A DNA stretch of 22,092 nucleotides from an uncultured Bacteroidales bacterium. GTDB taxonomy: Bacteria > Bacteroidota > Bacteroidia > Bacteroidales > UBA3663. The notes under the pieces were generated by a model. It was given only the letters and a program-made list of their open reading frames with translations, ran no database searches and was not told the DNA's origin. How positions within the stretch are numbered: position 1 is the stretch's first letter; each line of letters opens with the position of its first letter. The position numbers and the translations under genes were made by a program. This document shows positions 22,005 to 22,092 of this stretch, piece after piece. The stretch is taken from NCBI GenBank assembly GCA_937899265.1, contig CALBPV010000099.1, forward strand, positions 1 through 22,092, given 5' to 3'.

Positions 22005-22092
22005 ATGGAAAGAACTTGGCGTTGGTTCGGCAAGAATGACAAAATCACCCTTGCCCAGTTGAAACAAATCGGTGTGGAGGGCATAGTCACCG
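22005..22092 (+). CDS. uxuA: Mannonate dehydratase, 5' end only
   Basis: The first 29 codons before the window ends: MERTWRWFGKNDKITLAQLK, then QIGVEGIVT. This matches the start of UxuA (E. coli begins MEQTWRWYGPND), which converts D-mannonate to 2-keto-3-deoxygluconate in glucuronate catabolism. The active site lies outside the window, so only the N-terminal match supports it. It has its own promoter box and is probably independent of the rnhB gene upstream. In Bacteroidales uxuA often sits with uxuB and other hexuronate genes, which would lie to the right. Confidence 0.88.
   Translation, partial: MERTWRWFGKNDKITLAQLKQIGVEGIVT

Overview
The window comes from a member of the Bacteroidota, most likely order Bacteroidales and plausibly near Prevotellaceae. 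This rests on TAnnTTTG-type promoter boxes (TATCTTTG four times), gene starts preceded by A/C-rich sequence instead of Shine-Dalgarno sites, zinc-ligand-free L36, S14 and S4, an Ala/Glu-rich tail on L17, the order secY-map-infA-rpmJ without adk, a str operon without tuf, and a DUF4421-type outer-membrane protein. The family-level placement is inference.

From about 19.9 kb down to 1.4 kb the minus strand carries one nearly unbroken translation super-cluster, read right to left: str (rpsL, rpsG, fusA), S10 (rpsJ, rplC, rplD, rplW, rplB, rpsS, rplV, rpsC, rplP, rpmC, rpsQ), spc (rplN, rplX, rplE, rpsN, rpsH, rplF, rplR, rpsE, rpmD, rplO, secY, map, infA, rpmJ) and alpha (rpsM, rpsK, rpsD, rpoA, rplQ). 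The products build the ribosome, start and elongate translation, export proteins, trim initiator Met and supply the RNA polymerase alpha subunit. Two small genes, rpmD and rpmJ, were found by reading the sequence directly. Most junctions are under 60 nt. The exceptions carry structure: rpsL-rpsG (213 nt), rpsJ-rplC (120 nt, hairpin with GNRA loop), rpsN-rpsH (171 nt, inserted palindrome) and rplQ-sufS (115 nt, intrinsic terminator). A secondary promoter overlaps the end of rpmJ and would drive the alpha operon.

Beyond the terminator lies sufS (cysteine desulfurase), with no other suf genes in view. The first 82 bases are two copies of a 41-bp tandem repeat running off the window edge.

To the right of rpsL the orientation flips. 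A divergent promoter drives an unusual ORF: a complete RNase HII continuous in frame with a signal peptide and a DUF4421-like outer-membrane beta-barrel. The conserved RnhB C-terminal HRMTF motif supplies an in-frame ATG that would be a sensible start for the exported half. The window ends in the first 88 bases of uxuA (mannonate dehydratase), which has its own promoter. The RnhB/DUF4421 arrangement is the most novel item; the structured intercistronic regions come next.
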